Below, piece by piece: positions 5,905 through 9,551 of a stretch of DNA of 9,551 bases. This stretch comes from JAENVT01 sp031404635. GTDB taxonomy: Bacteria; Actinomycetota; Acidimicrobiia; Acidimicrobiales; Ilumatobacteraceae. Positions within the stretch are counted from its first letter, which is position 1; every line of letters begins with the position of its first letter. A model generated the notes under the pieces. It had not been told where the DNA came from and searched no databases. It saw nothing but the letters and a program-made list of their open reading frames with translations. The DNA is taken from NCBI GenBank assembly GCA_031404635.1, contig JANNHY010000321.1:1-9551 (forward strand), written 5' to 3'. The position numbers and the translations under genes are program-made.

Positions 5905-7313
5905 TGCGGCGCTCCGAGATCGTCGGGGGTGCCGAAATGGCCGAGGATCGCCGTCGCCGCGGCGACGGCGGGGGAGACGAGGTGGGTGCGACCGCCGCGA
6001 CCTTGCCGGCCCTCGAAATTGCGGTTGCTGGTACTGGCCGAGCGCTCGCCCTGTGACAGTTTGTCGGGGTTCATCGCCAGGCACATGCTGCAACCCGGTT
6101 CGCGCCAATCGGCCCCGGCGGCGCGGAACACGTGGTCGAGTCCTTCCGCCTCGGCCTGGGCTTTGACGGCATGACTGCCCGGCACCACCATCACGCGTGG
6201 CACCGTGACCGTGCGGCCGCGCAGCACCGCCGCGGCGGCACGCAGATCTTCGATGCGGCTGTTGGTGCAACTGCCGATGAACACCGTGTCGACGGTGATG
6301 TCGCGCATGCGGGTGCCGGCCTCGAGGCCCATGTACTCGAGTGCCCTGGCGACCGTTTCGCGTGTGGTTGCGTCGGAGAAGTCGGCGAGCGAGGGAACCG
6401 TGCCATCAATGCTCGTGACCTGGCCCGGGTTGGTGCCCCATGTGATTTGTGGTCGCAGCGCTGTCGCGTCGACGACGACCGCCTTGTCGAACACCGCCCC
6501 GTCATCGGTGACCAGCGTGCGCCAGTCGGCGACCGCGGCGGCCCATGACGTGCCCTGCGGGGCGTTGGCCCGACCATCCAGGTATTCGAATGTCGTCTCG
6601 TCGGGAGCGATCAAGCCCGCCTTCGCACCGGCCTCGATCGACATGTTGCAGACCGTCATCCGGCCCTCCATCGAAAGTGCCCGAATGGCCGAACCGCGGT
6701 ACTCGATGACGTGGCCGAGGCCGCCGCCGGTGCCGATGCGGCCGATGATGGCGAGGATGAGATCCTTGGCGGTGACGCCCGCCGGAATCTCGCCATCGAC
6801 CGTGACGCTCATCCATTTCGGACGAGTCTGGGGCAGCGTCTGCGTAGCCAGCACGTGCTCGACCTCGCTTGTCCCGATGCCGAACGCCAGCGCCCCGAAT
6901 GCACCGTGGGTGGCCGTGTGGCTGTCGCCGCAAACCACCGTCATGCCCGGCAGTGTGCGACCCTGCTCGGGGGCGATGACGTGCACGATGCCCTGACCGG
7001 GGTCACCCATCGGGAAGTTGACGATTCCGAATTCCTTGGTGTTCTCGCGCAGCACCTCGACCTGGCGGGCCGAGATCGGATCGGCAATCGGCTGGTCGAT
7101 GTTCGCAGTGGGAACGTTGTGGTCCTCGGTGGCGACGGTGAGGTCGGGCCGGCGCACCGGGCGACCGGAGAGCCGCAACCCGTCGAAGGCCTGCGGGCTG
7201 GTGACCTCGTGAACGAGGTGCAGGTCGATGTACAGCAGGTCGGGCTCGTCGGGCGCGGAGTGCACCACGTGCCGCTCCCACAGTTTCTGGGCGAGGGTTC
7301 GGGGTGAAGACAT
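5901..7313 (-). CDS. leuC: 3-isopropylmalate dehydratase large subunit
   Basis: This 470-residue aconitase-family subunit carries the 4Fe-4S cluster. The three cluster cysteines are visible: Cys349 in GSCTNSR and Cys408 and Cys411 in GCSMCLAMNPD. Other family blocks are TVATEDHNVPT (59-69), VCGDSHTATHGAFG (127-140), GTSEVEHVLATQTL (147-160) and SNRNFEGRQGRGG (429-441). Length equals the typical bacterial LeuC. The start at 7313 gives the usual N-terminus PRTLAQKLWERHVV. A ribosome site is weak (GTGAG and GATGGA close upstream), and the ATG lies close to the predicted promoter, so the message may be nearly leaderless. It forms an operon with leuD (4-bp overlap) and is divergent from an NdgR/LtbR-type regulator, which very likely controls it. 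Confidence 0.98.
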   Translation of the reverse strand: MSSPRTLAQKLWERHVVHSAPDEPDLLYIDLHLVHEVTSPQAFDGLRLSGRPVRRPDLTVATEDHNVPTANIDQPIADPISARQVEVLRENTKEFGIVNFPMGDPGQGIVHVIAPEQGRTLPGMTVVCGDSHTATHGAFGALAFGIGTSEVEHVLATQTLPQTRPKWMSVTVDGEIPAGVTAKDLILAIIGRIGTGGGLGHVIEYRGSAIRALSMEGRMTVCNMSIEAGAKAGLIAPDETTFEYLDGRANAPQGTSWAAAVADWRTLVTDDGAVFDKAVVVDATALRPQITWGTNPGQVTSIDGTVPSLADFSDATTRETVARALEYMGLEAGTRMRDITVDTVFIGSCTNSRIEDLRAAAAVLRGRTVTVPRVMVVPGSHAVKAQAEAEGLDHVFRAAGADWREPGCSMCLAMNPDKLSQGERSASTSNRNFEGRQGRGGRTHLVSPAVAAATAILGHFGTPDDLGAPQ

Positions 7314-7316
7314 TCC

Positions 7317-7333
7317 ATCTCACTTTCTGAGAT
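7317..7333. promoter_or_regulatory. Candidate operator: 17-bp perfect inverted repeat between leuC and the IclR-type regulator
   Basis: ATCTCA CTTTC TGAGAT has perfect 6-bp arms and sits in a 33-bp divergent intergenic region. It covers the interval from 4 to 20 bp upstream of the leuC ATG and overlaps the first base of the TATAAT of the regulator promoter. A bound repressor would block both promoters. Assignment to the neighbouring IclR-family protein is inference from position. Confidence 0.55.
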
Positions 7334-7338
7334 ATAAT
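7331..7338. promoter_or_regulatory. Overlapping divergent -10 elements of leuC and the regulator
   Basis: The plus strand has a perfect TATAAT at 7333-7338, 8 nt before the regulator ATG (7347), implying a leaderless or almost leaderless message. The minus strand has TATATC at 7336-7331, with a possible CTTACA -35 18 nt upstream inside the regulator gene, for leuC. The two hexamers overlap by 4 bp, so polymerase cannot occupy both at once. No good -35 is visible for the regulator. Confidence 0.55.
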
Positions 7339-7346
7339 TCTCGTTG

Positions 7347-7982
7347 ATGGACAGTGTAAGCGGTGTCGGCGTCATTGACAAAGGGGTCCTCATCCTTCAT
7401 GCCCTGGCTCGGGCGCCACTCGATCTGGCGGCCCTGCAGCACGAGACCGGCCTGCCGAGGGCGACTGCTCATCGGCTTGCCGTTGCGCTTGAACAGCACG
7501 GACTGGTGCGCCGCGATCCGCAAGGGCGCTTCTGCCTGGGGTTCGAATTGATCCGCCTCGGCCGTGCGGCCGAAGACGAGTTCCCACTGGCGGAGATCAC
7601 CCGGCCGATCCTGACGGCGCTGCGCGACGAGACCGGTGAGAGCGTGCAGTTGTACGTCGTCGACGGCGACGGCAGGCGCTGTGTGGTCTCGTTGGAATCC
7701 ACGCACGGGCTGCGCTGGATCGTTCCGCAGGGCGCACTGCTCCCCCTCGACCGTGGGTCGGCGGGCCGGGTTCTGCAGGGTGACGATCTCGCCGAGAGCG
7801 TCGAGGAACGTGAGCCCGGTGTGGCCTCGGTTAGCGCCGCGGTGAGGGACGGCAGCGGTCGCGTCATCGCCGCGGTCAGCCTCAGTGGACCGGTGGAACG
7901 ATTGAGTCGGCAACCCCGTCAGCGGTTCGGCCGGAAGGTGGCCGACGCCGCCGCAGCGGTGTCTACGGCGGTTGGTCGTTAG
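7347..7982 (+). CDS. ndgR: IclR-family regulator of the NdgR/LtbR type, with a shortened effector domain
   Basis: In Streptomyces (NdgR) and Corynebacterium (LtbR) the orthologues are encoded divergently from leuCD and repress leucine and other amino-acid genes. The winged helix is at about residues 8-66: SGVGVIDKGVLILHAL, then recognition region TGLPRATAHRLAVALEQHGL (34-53). The effector part shows ETGESVQLY (95-103), EREPGVASVSAAVRD (154-168) and AAVSLSGPVERLSRQP (175-190), which closely match what I recall of NdgR. At 211 residues it is about 25-30 shorter than usual. The loss maps between SAGRVL (138-143) and EEREPGV (153-159), where family members have a longer stretch with a GW/GY-containing segment. 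The frame is intact, so this is a clean internal deletion or a compact lineage variant. ATG 7347 is preferred over TTG 7344. Its TAG overlaps the stop of the convergent FKBP gene. Confidence 0.92.
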   Translation: MDSVSGVGVIDKGVLILHALARAPLDLAALQHETGLPRATAHRLAVALEQHGLVRRDPQGRFCLGFELIRLGRAAEDEFPLAEITRPILTALRDETGESVQLYVVDGDGRRCVVSLESTHGLRWIVPQGALLPLDRGSAGRVLQGDDLAESVEEREPGVASVSAAVRDGSGRVIAAVSLSGPVERLSRQPRQRFGRKVADAAAAVSTAVGR

Positions 7983-8869
7983 TACACCGCGATCAGGTCG
8001 AGCACCATGATCAGATCGGTCGATGCCGGCAGGCCGAGTTCGGCGTTGCCTTCCGGGCCGAAGGCCTCGGCGAAGGGGATGATGAACTGGCGGCGTCCGC
8101 CGACCTTCATGCCCTCCAATCCCTTGACCAGCGCAGGCAACGTCTGGCCGTCGTCGGGCACGAACTGCAGCGGGGCTCCGGCCCCCCACGATGATTGCAA
8201 CTGCTTTCCATCCGCGGCGCTATAGGCGACGAGTTGCACCGCAACCGTCTGGCCGGGGTTGATCCCAGCACCGTCGCCGACGACCAGATCGGTGAACGTC
8301 TGCGTGGGCTGGTTGGGTGTCGGCGGGATCGATGCCGTTGGTGCATCGGCGGGATCGGGCGTGGGGATCACGACGACGACGTCGAGCACGAACGTCAACG
8401 CGTCCCCGGCTTTGATGACGTCACCCCTCGGCGAGTCGCCATAGGCCAGGCCGGCGGGAATGTCGAGCTGCCGTCGGCCACCCTGCTTGACGCCGATCAG
8501 ACCCTGATTCCAGCCGTCGATCACCGATGCCGTGCCGAGCGGGGCAACCTCGAATGGGGTGCCGCGGTCGTAGCTGTTGTCGAACTCGGTGCCGTCGGCC
8601 GAGCGCACGCCGACGTAGTGGACGACGACTTTGTCGCCGGCGGCGGCGGCCGGGCCGGTGCCTGCGGTGAGATCGGTGATCACCAGTTCGGTCGGAAGTG
8701 TTGCCGGAAGCTCGACCGGCGGCTTTGGTAGCGCGTTGGCAACCGAGGTCGGGGCGGCGGTACCAGCGATGGTGGTGGCGTCGGACGTGGAGGACGTGGC
8801 GGTGCTGTCGCCGCACGAGGCCAGCAGACCCAGCGCAGCAACAGGTATGAGGATGGCGCGAAAACGCAT
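7979..8869 (-). CDS. Lipoprotein with two FKBP-type peptidyl-prolyl isomerase domains
   Basis: The 296-residue protein begins with a lipoprotein signal (MRFRAILIPVAALGLLASC, lipobox LLASC, Cys19), then a Ser/Thr/Ala-rich linker to about residue 58, so it is anchored outside the cytoplasmic membrane and probably assists folding of exported proteins by prolyl cis-trans isomerisation. Domain 1 (about 62-168) keeps the FKBP pocket: VVHYVG (Tyr85), EFDNSYDRGTPF (Phe96, Asp97, Phe106), VIDGW (Val116, Ile117, Trp120) and LAYG (Tyr143). A proline-rich linker (169-188) leads to domain 2 (about 190-296), which keeps the fold (KGLEGMKVGGRRQFIIP) but has lost the pocket: the Trp position is Leu247, the Tyr of LAYG is Phe270, and the FD pair is replaced. 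Domain 2 is probably non-catalytic. The start at 8869 gives a textbook signal peptide. The gene overlaps the regulator's stop by 4 bp and is divergent from the PutA-type gene. Confidence 0.92.
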   Translation of the reverse strand: MRFRAILIPVAALGLLASCGDSTATSSTSDATTIAGTAAPTSVANALPKPPVELPATLPTELVITDLTAGTGPAAAAGDKVVVHYVGVRSADGTEFDNSYDRGTPFEVAPLGTASVIDGWNQGLIGVKQGGRRQLDIPAGLAYGDSPRGDVIKAGDALTFVLDVVVVIPTPDPADAPTASIPPTPNQPTQTFTDLVVGDGAGINPGQTVAVQLVAYSAADGKQLQSSWGAGAPLQFVPDDGQTLPALVKGLEGMKVGGRRQFIIPFAEAFGPEGNAELGLPASTDLIMVLDLIAVY

Positions 8870-8976
8870 CAGGCGACGCTATCGCCGCCACACCTGCGAC
8901 CGGCATGCACCGAGGCGAGGCACCCACCACGCGGTCGAGGTTGCGCGCGCTCGATGCAAGGTGTTGGGTAGGGGTG

Positions 8977-9551
8977 ATGATTGCTTCCCCCGAGGACTCG
9001 GCACTGGTCGAAGAAGCGATTGCCCTCGCCGACAAACTGCTGCGTGAGGCTGTGGCCGACTCGTCACGGCGCGAACGCCGTCAACTGCGGCGGCTGGGCC
9101 GCCTTGTGGCAGACCCGGCGGGCCGCGAGCTGGTCCAACGGCTGACCGACGAAGTGTTACGTATCGAATCGAACCGCCGCGCCGGGCGTCGATTCGTCGA
9201 TGTCGTCACGCAGCACGGCCTTCCGGCATCGCTCAGCCGTGTCGATCGCCTACTGCTGGGGGTTGGCGCCAAAGCGGCACTACTCGTACCGCAGGTGGTG
9301 ATGCCGCTGGCCCGCCGACGCATTCTCGCCGAAACCAGAGGGGTCGTGTTGCCGGCGGAGGATCCACGGTTTGCCGCTCACGCCCAGCGGCGCCGACGTG
9401 ATGGCATCGGACTCCTGGTCAATCCGCTCGGCGAGTCGATCCTTGGTGACGACGAAGCCAGAAGGCGGGTGGATCACGTCCTCGAGAAGCTGCGCCGTGG
9501 CGACGTGAGTGCGGTGTCGATCAAGGTCTCGGCGCTGGTCGCCAACCTCGA
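8977..9551 (+). CDS. putA: PutA-type proline dehydrogenase / glutamate-semialdehyde dehydrogenase, N-terminal 191 residues (runs off the window)
   Basis: PutA oxidises proline to pyrroline-5-carboxylate (FAD domain) and, in bifunctional forms, on to glutamate (NAD domain). Only the N-terminal arm and the beginning of the proline dehydrogenase barrel are visible: an Arg-rich helical region (SSRRERRQLRRLGRLV, residues 29-44), FVDVVTQHGLP, then VNPLGESILGDDEARRRVDHV (149-169) and DVSAVSIKVSALVANL (176-191), which match the first barrel strands of actinobacterial PutA. There is no ribbon-helix-helix DNA-binding domain at the N-terminus. The ATG at 8977 follows GGGTAGGGGTG, a purine-rich but very close ribosome site; GTG 8974 is in frame and also possible. 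Whether it is bifunctional cannot be seen here. The 107 bp before it, shared with the divergent FKBP gene, show no strong promoter. Confidence 0.85.
   Translation, partial: MIASPEDSALVEEAIALADKLLREAVADSSRRERRQLRRLGRLVADPAGRELVQRLTDEVLRIESNRRAGRRFVDVVTQHGLPASLSRVDRLLLGVGAKAALLVPQVVMPLARRRILAETRGVVLPAEDPRFAAHAQRRRRDGIGLLVNPLGESILGDDEARRRVDHVLEKLRRGDVSAVSIKVSALVANL

Noticed and set aside
5905..6270. Upstream extension of leuD
   Set aside because: It lies inside leuC in another frame; the ATGA overlap at 5901-5904 and the normal LeuD N-terminus settle the start.

Overview
The window is gene-dense, GC-rich bacterial DNA, most likely from a high-GC actinobacterium. The evidence is GC-biased codons, several genes without a usable Shine-Dalgarno, a close relative of the actinobacterial leucine regulator NdgR/LtbR divergent from leuCD, a two-domain FKBP lipoprotein, and an orphan AbiEi/DUF559-type gene. 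A lineage near Acidimicrobiia is a guess, not shown.

Layout. 1-812 (-) is the 5' 270 codons of a homospermidine synthase. A 44-codon ORF (815-949, -) that is too short for routine calling sits 2 bp upstream of it behind a perfect AGGAGG, and a 170-bp stretch with strong, partly mutually exclusive inverted repeats lies upstream of that (950-1119). 1120-2673 (-) is a fatty acyl-CoA ligase. 2738-3993 is a self-contained block: an orphan protein with an AbiEi-like winged helix and a DUF559/VSR-like nuclease domain (2836-3789, -), flanked on each side by a PAIR of near-identical 43-bp palindromes, the two pairs being inverted relative to each other. 4033-5307 (+) is a DEAD-box RNA helicase. 5320-7313 (-) is leuC-leuD with an ATGA overlap. 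A 33-bp divergent promoter separates leuC from an NdgR/LtbR-type IclR regulator (7347-7982, +). 7979-8869 (-) is a lipoprotein with two FKBP domains, overlapping the regulator's stop by 4 bp. 8977 to the end (+) is the N-terminus of a PutA-type proline dehydrogenase.

How the parts work together. LeuC and LeuD form isopropylmalate isomerase for leucine synthesis; the divergent regulator very likely controls them through a 17-bp perfect inverted repeat (6-5-6) next to overlapping -10 elements. The homospermidine synthase and small ORF look translationally coupled and may be leader-controlled. The remaining genes are unrelated housekeeping functions packed tightly, with convergent gene ends 12 bp apart or overlapping.

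The best candidate for something new is 2738-3993. Its architecture resembles a REPtron (RAYT transposase gene flanked by inverted REP pairs), but the gene encodes a nuclease-fold AbiEi/DUF559 protein rather than a Y1 transposase. The second is the small ORF plus structured leader in front of homospermidine synthase. No rRNA, tRNA, CRISPR array, classical IS or clear intrinsic terminator was seen.
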